DNA of 64,000 bases. It comes from Rhizomys pruinosus. Taxonomy: Eukaryota; Chordata; Mammalia; Rodentia; Spalacidae. The notes under the pieces were generated by a model. The model did no database searches. It was not told the DNA's origin and saw only the letters and a program-made list of their open reading frames with translations. The stretch lies in contig VZQC01007982.1 in NCBI GenBank assembly GCA_009823505.1, positions 4,383,820 to 4,447,819 of the forward strand, written 5' to 3'. The position numbers and the translations under genes were made by a program. Of this stretch, positions 1 to 9,893 are shown one piece after another (position 1 is the stretch's first letter; every line of letters starts with the position of its first letter).

Positions 1-227
1 GAAATTTTAAAAGTAACCAAAATTAGAAAACATCAACACTGGGAGTTTCTCAGCACTTTAGATACTGTATTGCCTTTGAATTAAACACTTTCAGAACAAC
101 ATTGTTTCTTCATCTGGTTTACTCTGATGGCAGGGGCTTTGGATCACTTACTCTTAGATTAGCATCATAATATCAAACTACAATTTAAGAGTTTACTATT
201 GCACAAAATCATTTTAAAAGTTAATCC

Positions 228-484
228 GGGGCTGGAGAGATGGCCTAGTGGTTAAGAGCACTGACTGCTCTTGCAGAGGACCCGAGTTCGATCCCCAGCA
301 CCCACATGGTGGCTGAGGACCGTCTGAAACTCCAATTCCAGGAGAACTCCAGTTCCAGGGGAATCCGAGACCCTCTTCTGACCTCCACAGCACTGCACGA
401 CACGGGTGCACAGACCTGCAGGCGGACAGTACATTCATACACATAGAGAGAAAATAAAAATAATTTAAAAAATTAAAAAAAAAA
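228..484 (+). repeat. B2-type SINE (17-bp duplication subfamily)
   Basis: A tRNA-derived SINE starting GGGGCTGGAGAGATGGCC, with a pol III A-box-like head and the B box GAGTTCGATCC near 284. The body carries the 17-bp tandem duplication (CTCCAATTCCAGGAGAA then CTCCAGTTCCAGGGGAA) and the tail is A-rich. Direct repeats AAAAGTTAATC (216-226) and AAAAGTTGATC (482-492) flank it with one mismatch, marking a retroposition event. Confidence 0.93.
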
Positions 485-776
485 AGTTGATCTGAGAACT
501 TTTATCTGATAGAAGAACTGCCCATAAGGACAACACCTTGCAATACAGGAATTTAGTAAGGCATATACCTCTACATTGATTCTGCATATTAGCTTAAGGA
601 TAAAGTGAAAAACTGGTTGATTTCCTTTTGAAGATCCTGGGCTATGATGCTGATGGTTTATTCCCACATTCCTCACTGTGACATCTGCAGTAAATATCCT
701 CAGTATAGATGAAATGCTACCAGCATAAGTACTTATGATATAGTCAGGCTTCCATGTGCAAACTATGAATTGTAAT

Positions 777-779
<3 letters not shown>

Positions 780-813
<34 letters not shown>
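780..813. repeat. (TA)n microsatellite
   Basis: About 17 uninterrupted TA units. No associated gene is visible. Confidence 0.95.
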
Positions 814-815
<2 letters not shown>

Positions 816-1333
816 ATATCCATAAGTATAATATAATTTTACAGACAAGTGGAAGGTAGGAGTTTTTTTCTTTCTTTTGATTACCCAAAATTAATTTAAA
901 GGCTACATATTAATGGAATGCAATTCATCTTGTGAGGATGCATCTTAAAGGAATCTAAGCTATGTATTTATTTGTATTTACAAAAATCAAAATGTTACAG
1001 CTTTATATTCTAACCATAAAAATTCTTAAAAAAAAAAAAAAGAAAGAAACCTTAGTTCCATGTAAGCTCTTAACAGAAGCATTAAGGCAAAGAGGAGTGG
1101 AGAAGAGGAGTATGGAAAGGAAACTATATGAAGAATGTGGAAAAGAGAGAGATGGGAGTCCAAAGAATAGGAAGAGCAATAGTGACAGCATAGTGAAGGC
1201 TGCCAGAGGAGCCATGGGAAGAGAAACATGGACTCAGCCTGGTCGCTGGAGATGGAGGAGCAGCAGCCCTTGACAAAGGGCTTCCATGGGTCTCCTCAGC
1301 CTATCAACTTCAATTAGTGGGAAGTTTGGGGGT
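814..1333. other. Unique DNA with a purine-rich stretch
   Basis: No gene or named repeat is recognised. There is an A-run at about 1027-1041, then a strongly purine-biased plus strand to about 1270. The 103-codon open frame here reflects that bias (Lys/Arg/Glu-rich) rather than a protein family. Confidence 0.6.
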
Positions 1334-1554
1334 TTTATTCATTTATTGTTATATTATGTATATGACTGTATTGCCTTTATGTATGTAAGTGCACCCATGT
1401 CGTGCAATGCTCACGAAGGTGAGAAGAGGTGTTAGGTCCCCTGGAACTGGAGGTATGGATGTTTGTTAGCCACCATGTAGGTGTTAGGAACTGGACCCAG
1501 GTCCTTTGCAAGAGCAGCCATTTCTCTTAACTACTGAGCCATCTCTCCAGGCCC
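1334..1554 (-). repeat. B2-type SINE, older single-unit form
   Basis: Reverse-complement B2: T-rich start, GTGCACCCATGTCGTGCAATG, a single CCCCTGGAACTGGAG unit, and the head at AGCCATCTCTCCAGGCCC. It lacks the 17-bp duplication seen in younger copies and is more diverged. No clear target-site duplication is seen. Confidence 0.88.
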
Positions 1555-2404
1555 TGGTTTTGCATTTTTATGAATTTTGACTTTTCTGTCTTCCCCAGAC
1601 TTCTAGAATAATATTCATGTTTCCCATTAGATACAAAGATGAAAATAACTTCTGTGACTTTTCTGTTATTTTTCAATGGTGGGCCTTGGGGTGTCTTCTA
1701 ATACAACTTCAGAGGGAAGGAGGTCATCATTAATGTCAATAATAAAATTTACATTTTAAAGTAGATGTTTTATTTTTAAATTCTCTGCTACTTTGAATTT
1801 AGAATCCAAATCTGTGGCTTAGCAGTCAGAACTTTTTTTTTGTAAAAGCCAATTATCATGATAGAAATAGTTTTCTTTGTCCTACCCTATCAAAGATGAA
1901 AGTAGCCTCTGTGTCCACATGCCCCATTAGCTGTGAAAATGTGCTCAAAGATAATTTTCCTAAAGGGCACTGTTTATATTATGCATTTGTGCACCAGTAC
2001 CACAATATGTTTATCTTTTTGAACTTTTTGACAGGTTAACATGGTAAGCACCTTCTCTGATCTGTATTCTCTGGGTCTTCAGCTCTGCAAACATTCCCTT
2101 ACTCCTTGTAATTCTCCAAAGCTCAGCAAATACCTTTGTCTCTATGGCTGAATTTTCTTCTATATATTGTTGAATTCTCCTCCTTCTTGACAGATGAGAG
2201 AAGGGCGAAGCTTTATAAGCCTTTTTCTATGTTGACACTTTCAAAACAGATATATGCTTTTGAGCTGTATAGCAGAAACAAAGTGAACAGTGCAGAAATC
2301 CTTGAGGACTATACTCTCTGTCCATAGGTATTTATCTTTTGCTTACGTGATGTGAGAAAAAAAGAGAACCCAGGGCAGCAGAGAAGTCAAACCTAGAAGA
2401 ATTT
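1555..2404. other. Unique DNA, nothing recognised
   Basis: AT-rich sequence without a recognised repeat, splice-site-flanked open frame or RNA gene. The open frame at 2136-2327 has no recognisable domain. Confidence 0.5.
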
Positions 2405-2506
2405 AGGCAGGCGGATCTTTGTGAGTTCAAGGCCAGCCTGGTCTACAGAGCTGGGGCTACAGGGAGAGCCTGTATCAAAAAGACAAAAAAAAAAAAAAAA
2501 AAAAAA
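2405..2506 (+). repeat. B1 SINE, 5'-truncated
   Basis: Begins within B1 at AGGCAGGCGGATCTTTGTG and runs through CCAGCCTGGTCTACAGAG to an A-tail of about 22 bases. It carries an internal deletion after CTACAGAG. Short AGAATT(T/C) repeats on either side suggest insertion. Confidence 0.88.
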
Positions 2507-2569
2507 GAATTCAAGTTCTTTCAGTCCTGGCTGATTAGACCCAAGAAAGTCTACCAATTAAGAAGCAGA

Positions 2570-2690
2570 ATTGGGAAGGTTTGTAATCCTAGTGCTTGGG
2601 AAGTAGAGGAAGAAAGATGAAGAGATGGAGAGTTCAAGCTTGTCTTCAAGGCTAGCCTGAAGAGACCTTGTCAAAAAACCAAAGCAAAAA
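2570..2690 (+). repeat. Old B1/proto-B1-like SINE
   Basis: Diverged B1-type order: TGTAATCCTAGTGCTTGGGAAG, then GAGTTCAAGCTTGTCTTC, GGCTAGCCTGA, and an A-rich end. Only the arrangement is preserved. Confidence 0.6.
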
Positions 2691-2789
2691 GGTTGAGAAA
2701 TAGAGATCATTATGGAAGGAAATGAGTTTCCTCTAGATAGCATTGTTCTCCCCCTCTTTTGGTTTTCATAGACTAGAGCTTTTCCCTTG

Positions 2790-3260
2790 TGTGATGGTTA
2801 ATCCTGGGTGTCAACTTGACTGGACTAAGGAACAAATAAGAGAAAAAGGATCTTCGGATTGGACTACCTCAACCCGGATGGCCCACCCCAAATGTGGGCT
2901 TACCTTCTGCCAGCAGGCAGTATTAAAGGCCATGGCAGAGGGAGGTGGTCCCTTTTTTCCTGCAGCTTGCCTCTCTCTCACTGGTGAGTTTGTCTTGCTG
3001 CTGTGATCAACCCTTCGGATCCCAGCATGTACTGAGACCAGCAGATCTCCTGGAATCCATCGGGCCTTCAGCACCAGATTGGGACTACTGAGACATCCAG
3101 CCTTGCGGACTGAGCAGTTCCCTGGATTCTCAGCCCCTCCAGTGCGATGCAGCTACTATTGGACTCCTTGAACTCTGTCATGTGAGCAAATCAGTAAATT
3201 GTATATAGCTATATATTCGTCCTGTTGCTTCTGTTTCTTTAGAGAACCCTGACTAATACA
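2790..3260 (+). mobile_element. ERVL-type LTR (5' LTR of the provirus relic)
   Basis: A 471-bp LTR starting TGTGATGGTTAATCCTGG and ending in GAACCCTGACTAATACA, the characteristic terminus of ERVL/MLT2-type LTRs. TG...CA ends are intact. It is followed directly by a primer-binding-site-like sequence and gag-like frames, so it is the upstream LTR of an internal region rather than a solo LTR. No matching 3' LTR is visible downstream. The family assignment rests on remembered LTR termini; a RepeatMasker run would give the exact subfamily. Confidence 0.75.
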
Positions 3261-3265
3261 GATTT

Positions 3266-3280
3266 TGGCATCAGGACTGG
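3266..3280 (+). other. Primer-binding-site-like sequence (tRNA-Leu type)
   Basis: TGGCATCAGGACTGG lies six bases after the LTR and resembles the leucine-tRNA binding site typical of ERVL elements (compare TGGTACCAGAAGAGTGG in the MT element at 18692). Its position directly after the LTR supports the LTR boundary. Confidence 0.55.
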
Positions 3281-3304
3281 TTCTAGAGAAACAGAATTGA
3301 AAGG

Positions 3305-4364
3305 ATGAATTTCTTTAGTGGGCTTGGTAGTTTCTGGAGCCAGCTCTCCAACCCAATGAAGCATAGAGTTACTGAAGGCTCTCCTGATGGCATGAAGAGG
3401 AATGATAATCCTTGGTGCAGACTATTTGATGTAATTATGAAAATAGATCCATTTGACTCACCTAACTCACCTCTTGTGAGAAGCAAGGAATTTTGCAACT
3501 CTATATATAAAACGTTTGAGAAATTGCGGAAAAATAAGGAAAATAATGATGTTGCCTGGTTCCTCCTAGCATCTCTGGATAAAGTGATAGAGGAAAATAT
3601 GGAGCTCAGTGATAAAATTGACCAGCTCCAAATTTGAAACAACAGTTTAAAAGTTTCCAAGTGTGCTCTGGAAGAGCATCTTCTCTCCAGCAGCCAAAGA
3701 GCTAAAGCAGAAAATCAAGCTGGAGCCCTTATTATACGTTTGGCTGATTTACAACACAAATTTAATTCCCAGCCATGAAGAGTGTCAGCAGTCAAAGTGA
3801 GAGCACTGGTGGGGAAAGGGTAGAACCCTGAAACTTGGGATGGAGATGTGTGGGAGAACCATGGTGATGAGGATTTTGAACCCTCAGATTCTGAGGGATT
3901 TTCTTTATCTGAGGAATTAATCTCCCCACCCTCAGCAGAGAATCCACACCCTGCAGATCCCTCCTCCCCACCCTTGCCTGAGGAAACCCCCCTCCCAGTG
4001 AGAGCTAATGTCCCTCGGGGCCCAACAATTATTGCCTCTAGACCTATAACCAGATTGAAGGCTAAGCAAGCCCCTCAAGGTGAGATAGAAAGTGTGGTCC
4101 ACGAAGAGGTGCGCTACACCACTAAAGAAATTAATGAGTTTGCCAATTCATTCCATCAGAAGCCTAAGGAATATGTGTGGGAATGGATTTTAAGAGTGTG
4201 GGATAATGGTAGAAGGAATATAAAATTGGATCAGACTGAGTTTATCGATATGAGCCCACTGAGTAGAGATTCTAGGTTTAACATGGAAGCTTGAGTGGTT
4301 AAAAAAGGTGTTAAAAGTTTATTTGAATGGTTGGCTGATGTATTTATTAAAACATGGCCTACAG
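3305..4364 (+). pseudogene. Degraded ERVL-type gag
   Basis: A gag-like reading frame of an old class III (ERVL-type) endogenous retrovirus. One frame stays readable from the ATG at 3305 to the insert junction near 4364, interrupted by stop codons at 3635-3637, 3776-3778, 3821-3823 and 4292-4294. The first part is Lys/Glu/Leu-rich and looks coiled-coil-forming. The middle (about 3848-4050) is acidic and proline-rich, and the last part contains Trp-rich segments as in ERVL gag C-terminal regions. The frame is held but nonsense mutations have accumulated, so it is a fossil. It sits between the primer-binding-site-like sequence and protease remnant, the expected order. A domesticated gag is unlikely given four stops. 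Confidence 0.7.
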
Positions 4365-4690
4365 CTCGGCGCCGGGGTGGGTGGTGCGCTTGCGCATGAG
4401 GATTGCCTTCAGGTCCATAGTGGTCGGCAGCGGCTGTGTCTGTGTTGAGCGAGCTGACGACCTGCGTTGTGCGGAGGCACTGCTCCGAGTTGCCACTGCC
4501 TGTCCCCAGCATTCGAGGTTTCATTCTTTTTGTTAACTCGAATACTGCCAATCAAGGCATGCCCACAATAAGGTGGTACAATAGAAGCTATCCTAACTGA
4601 AGAAGTATTATCATTGATTATATTTCACATTGGAAGTAGAATCTCAAGATAAGCTTTTGTTTCAATGGCAGAAAAAAGACAGTCTCACAA
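4365..4690. other. CpG-rich insert within the provirus, origin unknown
   Basis: ERVL-like reading stops at about 4364 and resumes after about 4690. Between them lies sequence of different composition. The first ~150 bases (4365-4515) are GC-rich with many CpG dinucleotides, like a CpG-island promoter or mRNA 5' UTR. The remainder is AT-richer, ending near ATGGCAGAAAAAAGACAG. It could be a short retrocopy of a cellular mRNA 5' region, but I do not recognise the source gene. Neither orientation is proven, and no poly(A) tail or convincing target duplication is visible. Confidence 0.5.
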
Positions 4691-4699
4691 TGTAGAGGA

Positions 4700-5100
4700 A
4701 GCAATGGAGCACCTGTTAGAACCTCATGGATGAAGGGGTGGCCGGGTTCTGATGAGGAAAGACCTTGTCACAATACCAAAGAGTTATGCTGTTTGCCTTC
4801 CTCCTGTCCTTCCCCAGAGGGACCTGAGGCCTTTTACTAGGGTAACTTTACACTGGGGAAAAGGAAATAATCAGACTTTTTGAGGCCTATTGGATACTGG
4901 TTCTGAGTTGATACTGATCCCAGGAGACCCTAAAAAGCATTGTGGCCCTCTGGTTAAAGTAGGGGCCTATGGAGGTCAGGTGATAAATGGAGTTTTGGCT
5001 GAAGTCCGACCTAAACACACGGTGGGCTCAGTGGGTCTCAGAACTCATCTTGTGGTTAGTTCCCCAGTCCCAGAATGTAAATTAATTGAATAGATTACAT
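4700..5100 (+). pseudogene. Degraded retroviral aspartic protease (ERVL-type)
   Basis: The active-site signature DTGS is encoded at 4893-4904. It is followed by a glycine-rich flap-like stretch in the same frame up to a stop near 5091-5093. The open part is about 67 codons, shorter than a full protease. It is in a different frame from the gag remnant and from the YIDD motif downstream, so frameshifts separate them. Typical ERVL order (gag, protease, reverse transcriptase) is kept. Confidence 0.72.
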
Positions 5101-6850
5101 TAGAAATTGGAAGAATCCCAACATTGGTTCACTGACTGTGTGGAGTGAGAGGTTATTATGGTTGAAAGGCCAAATGGAACCATTAGTGTGTTCCTCTACC
5201 AGGGAAAATAGTGAACAAAACATATATCGTATCCTGGAGGATTGCAGAGATTAGTGTCACTATCAAGGATTTTGAAAGCGCATCGGGTGGTGATTCCTAC
5301 CACATCTCCGTTTAACTCTCCAATTTGGCCTTGCAAAGACAGATGAATCCATGGGAGAATGACAGCTGATTACTGCAAAAACTCAACCAAGAGTTGACAA
5401 CCAATTGCAGCTGCTATAACAAGATTGGTGTCCTTACTAGCAGAAAAATGTCTCCTGCTACCTGGTATTTGCAGCTATTCATATTCTGGGCCAATGCTTT
5501 CTTCTCAAATCCTGGTTTCATAAGGACACCAGAAGCAACTTTTGATTTCAGGGTTGGGCAAGGCCAAAGTTCACTTTAATTTTTCTTACCTCAAGGGTTA
5601 TGTTCTTCTCCAGCCTTTGTGCCATAATTTAGTTAAAGAAGGATCTTGTATCCTGACCTGACTCTTACACAAAATATCACAACTTGGCCCATTATATTGA
5701 TGATGTTTGTTCAATGCTGATTGGGGATCCCAGTTGAACAGGTGGTAAGCAGCTTAGTCTAGCAGTAACTTGTTGGTTTAAAAGCTATGTGCCACATGAA
5801 GGAGGTAACAAATGAGGGAAAATAAATCCAACCTAAAAATTCAAGGCCATAGCTACCTCGTGAAGTTTCTAGATAGTTCATGTGGTGTGGAGCATGCAAG
5901 ACATCTCCTTCTAAGGTAAAGAATAAGTTGTTGCCTGGCCCCCCTCCCTCCACCCAAGGGAAAGTCCACGGAATCACCAACGTTTTGGTGTGGCCTTTTT
6001 GGATTCTTGGAAGGCAGCCACATTCCTCATCGGTAGTTGGTTGTGCTTACTCAAAACCATTATAGGTGACTCAGAAAGGCAAGGCAAACTTTGAGTGGGG
6101 GCTTGGAACAGTTAAAAAGGCTCTTCACGACGTCCAGGCTCAGGTACAGGCTGCTCTGCCCCTTAGGGGTCCAATGTGCTCCAAGCAGACCCAATGTTGT
6201 TTGATTGGTATTTCAGTTGGGTCATAAGAGATGCACCCGACGCTTCCCCCACCACCCCCCGTCTTCTGGAAGGTCTAGTGGCGGGCTCCCATAGGGGAAT
6301 CACAGTCGGAGGCCCTTGGATTTTGGAGTAAGGCTCTACTATTCATCTGCAAACAACTACTCCCCTTTTGAGAGACAGCTCTTAAAGCTGCTTTGGGGCC
6401 TTAGTTGGAAACAAACATGCAGTTTGACAGTATGGGCCCACCAAGTCACCCATTGAGACCTGTAAAGCTGCCCATCACGAGCTGGGGTGATTATCTTGAT
6501 CCCACCAGAAAACCAAAAGTTATAGGGACGTTGCCCAGCAACAGTCCATTACTCAAAAATGAAAGTGGTACATATTGACATCGGGCCGGGACAGGGCCCC
6601 TGAGGGCACAAGCAAGCTACGTGAAGAACGTTTGATCTGAGGAAAGAGAAAGGACTGGGGCTGGTTACTGACTAGTTCTGCATGCTTGGCAGGCGTCCAA
6701 ACCCAGAGGTTTATACGGGTTGCAAGATTACAGGACCTATTTCTGAAACAACCCTAAGAGACACTGGTGAAGGAAAGTTTCACAGTGGCAAGAAAACTTA
6801 ATGAAACCACATAGACTTGGGACTCATTACATGAAGCTTCTTTTGGGAAT
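5100..6850 (+). pseudogene. Degraded ERVL-type pol (reverse transcriptase and downstream)
   Basis: Fragments of a reverse transcriptase are spread over three frames. The catalytic YIDD signature is encoded at 5693-5704. Upstream segments around 5280-5580 read as fingers/palm-like pieces interrupted by stops. Sequence to about 6650 still reads like connection/RNase H remnants, but the end is not sharply defined and no integrase or 3' LTR is recognised. The element is therefore 3'-truncated or too decayed to see. It has no coding capacity. Confidence 0.6.
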
Positions 6851-7154
6851 CTCATACTTTGAAAGGGCTTACCGGCTTGCTTGTTTGTTTATTGCTGGGT
6901 CTATACAAGCAAATATTTTTGTGCACCCTAGACCCTATGCTGGCTAGTGAGACTCAAATACATGAATAATGCTCCCAGCTTTCACAGTGTCTACAGAGTA
7001 ATGGGAGGAAGCAATCGTGAAAAATGGTAGGACAGAGTGAACTAACTCAGTCTTTGGGAGAAGTCCTTCTGTTTGTATAAGAAAAGGATCCATTCAGGTG
7101 TCTTTAAAAAAAATTTGTTATTATGTTGTTTTGTTGCTGTGGTTTTTTATTGTG
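6851..7154. other. Unassigned DNA after the provirus relic
   Basis: No 3' LTR, SINE or gene is recognised. It could be further decayed proviral sequence or the original flank. Confidence 0.4.
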
Positions 7155-7344
7155 TTGGGCACGCCTTAATCCTTAGCCACCTTTTTGCGGAGGGGCGGGG
7201 CAGAGGGGCAGGGCGGGATCTCTGTGAGTTCTAGGCCAACCCAGTCTACAGAGTGAGCTCCAGGGCCAGCCTGGTCTAAAAAAAAAAAAAAAAACCTGTC
7301 TCAAAAAATACCAAAACAAAAAAAAAAAAAAAATAAAAAAAAAA
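7155..7344 (+). repeat. B1 SINE, rearranged
   Basis: B1 pieces in plus orientation: a degraded head (GGGCACGCCTTAATCC), GGATCTCTGTGAGTTCTAGGCC, then two partly overlapping copies of the CCAGCCTGGTCT segment and a long interrupted A-tail (7278-7344). Confidence 0.75.
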
Positions 7345-7677
7345 TTGTATTTATTGGTGCGTGCCCCCAAATAAAAACGCACCCCTCAGATCTAGTGTCC
7401 CTGTGTGTTGGTTCTCTAATGAAATAATTCTGTGTATTACCATTGATGTTGCCCCAAAATTCAAGTGTCATCATGATACCCTGAGCCCTTGGTGCATTCT
7501 CCATCTACAGAACCAGTTGGAGATTATTACTTAGGCCCAATACTGAACATCTCTGCAAATTTCTATAGTTGCATTATGACACTAAAGCATACTTGTAAAA
7601 CATTTTTACTAAGAAAAATATAAATAAAAAGATAGTATGTTACAGGAAATTTTGGTCAGGGCCCAACAATTCATCAG
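7345..7677. other. Unique DNA, nothing recognised
   Basis: AT-rich sequence between a B1 tail and the minisatellite. No supported feature. Confidence 0.5.
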
Positions 7678-9396
7678 AAAGAGGAGGGGGTCCTTGAGGG
7701 GAGGTAGGCCTTCAGGGATGCAGACAGTACAATCATCCAAAGAGGGTTCCTGAGGCAGGTAGGCCTCAGAGCAGACAGTACAGTCCCTCCATCGAGAGGG
7801 TTTTTCCTGAGGGGACGGTTCTCCTCAGAGCAGACAACCTACATGGTCATCCAGAAGGAGGTTTCCTGCGGGGATGGTAGGCCTCAGAGCCAGGGATCGA
7901 GTCACAGTTCACAATCCAGAGAGGGTTCCTGAGGGAGGTAGGCCTCAGAGCAGACAGTACAGTCATCCAGAGAGGGTTCCTGAGGGAGGTAGGCCTCAGA
8001 GCAGACAGTACAGTCATCAGAGTAAGACGAGGAGGCTCCTGGGGACTGCGGTTAAGGGGCCTCAGAGGCCAAGACCAGTACAGTCATCCAGACAGAGGGT
8101 TCCTGCGGTGATAGCGGCTAAGGGGCCTCAACGAGCAGACAGTAACAGTCATCAGGACGGTTTTCCCTTTGGAGGAGGTAGGACTCAGAAGCAGACAGTT
8201 ACAAGTCATCCAGACGGTTTTCCCTGAGGAGGGTAGGGACCCTCGAGAAGAAAGTTACAGTCATTTCCAGACCGGTTCTTGAGGGGGACGGTAGGCCTCA
8301 GGGTAGGGCAGACAGTACAGTCATTCCAGGGGGACAGGTTCCTGATGGGGGCAGGTAGGCCTCAGAGGCAGACCCAGTACACGCATCCCAGACAGGTTTT
8401 TTCCTGAGGGTCGAGGTAGGGGCCTCCAGGGAAGCAGGGGGACGTTACAGGTTCATCAGGACAGCTGTCCTGAGGGGGGTAGGGCATTCATAGCAGGGAG
8501 AGGGACAACAGGTACAACGCTCATCCCAGAAGGTTCTGAGGGAGGTTTAGGCGGCCTCAGAGCAGACAGGTCACAGTCATCAGAGAGGTTCCCTTGTGGG
8601 GGCGAGGGGCAGGTAGGCCTCAGAAGCCGACAGCTTACAGTCATTTACCAGAAGAGGGGTTCTCTGAGGGAAGGGTTTTAGGCCTCCAGAGGGGGGCAGC
8701 CAGTTTACAGTCATCCATTACCAGTTTTTTCCTGAGGGAGGTAGGCCTCAGAGGCAGGTACAGTACCAGTCATTCCAGGAAGAGGGTTCCTGAGGGGGGG
8801 ATTGGTCAGGCTCAGAGCAGACAGGGGCCGTCATCCAGGACCCAGGTTTCCGAGGGAGGGGGCTAGGGCCTCATAGGCAGGACAGTACAGTTCACTCCCA
8901 GACAGGTTCCTGAGGGAGGTAGGCCTCAGAGCAGACAGTACAGTCATCTTAGGACCGGTTCCTGAGGGGAGTTACGTGTAGGAGCCTCAGAGGGGGGGCA
9001 GACAATAACAGTCATCCAGAAGAGAAGGCTTTCCTGGAGGGAGGTAGGCCCTCCAGAGGGGCCGACAGTACAGTCATCCAGAGAGGGTTCCTGAGGGAGG
9101 TAGGCCTCAGAGCAGACAGTACAGTCATCCAGAGAGGGTTCCTGAGGGAGGTAGGCCTCAGAGCAGACAGTACAGTCATCCAGAGAGGGTTCCTGAGGGA
9201 GGTAGGCCTCAGAGCAGACAGTACAGTCATCCAGACAGGTTTTCCTGGAGGGGAGGTCATGGCCTCGAGCAGACAGTACAGCATCCAAGAGGGTTCCTGA
9301 GGGAGGTTCGGCTCTCCATAGCAGACAGTACAGTCATCCAGACAGTGTCTGACGGGAGGTAGGCCTTCAGACGCAGATAGTTACACGCTTCCAGGG
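7678..9396. repeat. 51-bp minisatellite (about 33 copies)
   Basis: A tandem array whose unit contains TTCCTGAGGGAGGTAGGCCT, CAGAGCAGACAGTACAGTCA and TCCAGAGAGGG. The spacing is exactly 51 bp in the clean copies: CTGAGGG starts at 9091, 9142 and 9193. Most other units carry one or more small insertions, often extra G, C or T, so the local period wanders. Because 51 is divisible by three, clean stretches produce repetitive open frames on both strands. These are not proteins. The array is GC-rich relative to its surroundings. Confidence 0.95.
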
Positions 9397-9429
9397 AAGG
9401 AGGATCCGCCTTTCTATTTCAAAGGAAAT

Positions 9430-9582
9430 TGCCCGGGCATGGTGGTGCACGCCTTTGCCTTTAATCCTAGCACTCGGGAGGGCAGAGGCAGGCTGATTTT
9501 GTGAGTTCAAGGGCCAGCCTGGTCTACAGAGTGGTTCCAGGACAAGTTGGAGCTACAGGGAGGACCCGTCTCAAAAAGACCA

Positions 9583-9614
<32 letters not shown>
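9430..9614 (+). repeat. B1 SINE
   Basis: Near full length: GCCCGGGCATGGTGGTGCACGCC to CCCGTCTCAAAAAGACC and a long A-tail. It has small insertions in the head (an extra TTTGCC). It abuts the end of the minisatellite. Confidence 0.93.
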
Positions 9615-9616
<2 letters not shown>

Positions 9617-9852
9617 AAGAAAGAAAAAAAGAAATGGCAAGTATGAGGATACAGGTGTTTAACCTGGGCTCTACCTGTTCACAGAGACTGGTTAACACAA
9701 AGCTAGAAGAAGAGTGAAAGTGATGTAGATGAAATTACACACAAAAGAAATAGTGTTTAAGCTTCAACTGAAACATTATTTTCAGCTAAGACATCATTAC
9801 TCCTTAATGTAGCCATCTTTTATTTGGTGAGAATTCAAAGAATTTTTTTAAA

Positions 9853-9893
9853 TGTGTGTGTGTGTGTGTGTATGCATGTGTATGTGTGTGTGT
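9853..9893. repeat. (TG)n microsatellite, imperfect
   Basis: TG units interrupted by ATGC and AT steps. Confidence 0.9.

Noticed and set aside
962..1273. 103-codon plus-strand frame
   Set aside because: Purine-biased composition explains the openness. No homology, promoter or splice context recognised.
3848..4294. A host gene derived from retroviral gag
   Set aside because: The same frame is interrupted by several stops upstream and the segment is flanked by ordinary proviral remnants. No sign of selection can be seen here.
7874..9288. Repetitive open frames with a 17-residue period on both strands
   Set aside because: They arise from a 51-bp minisatellite (51 is divisible by three) and break at every indel. 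No start context, splice signal or domain supports a protein.
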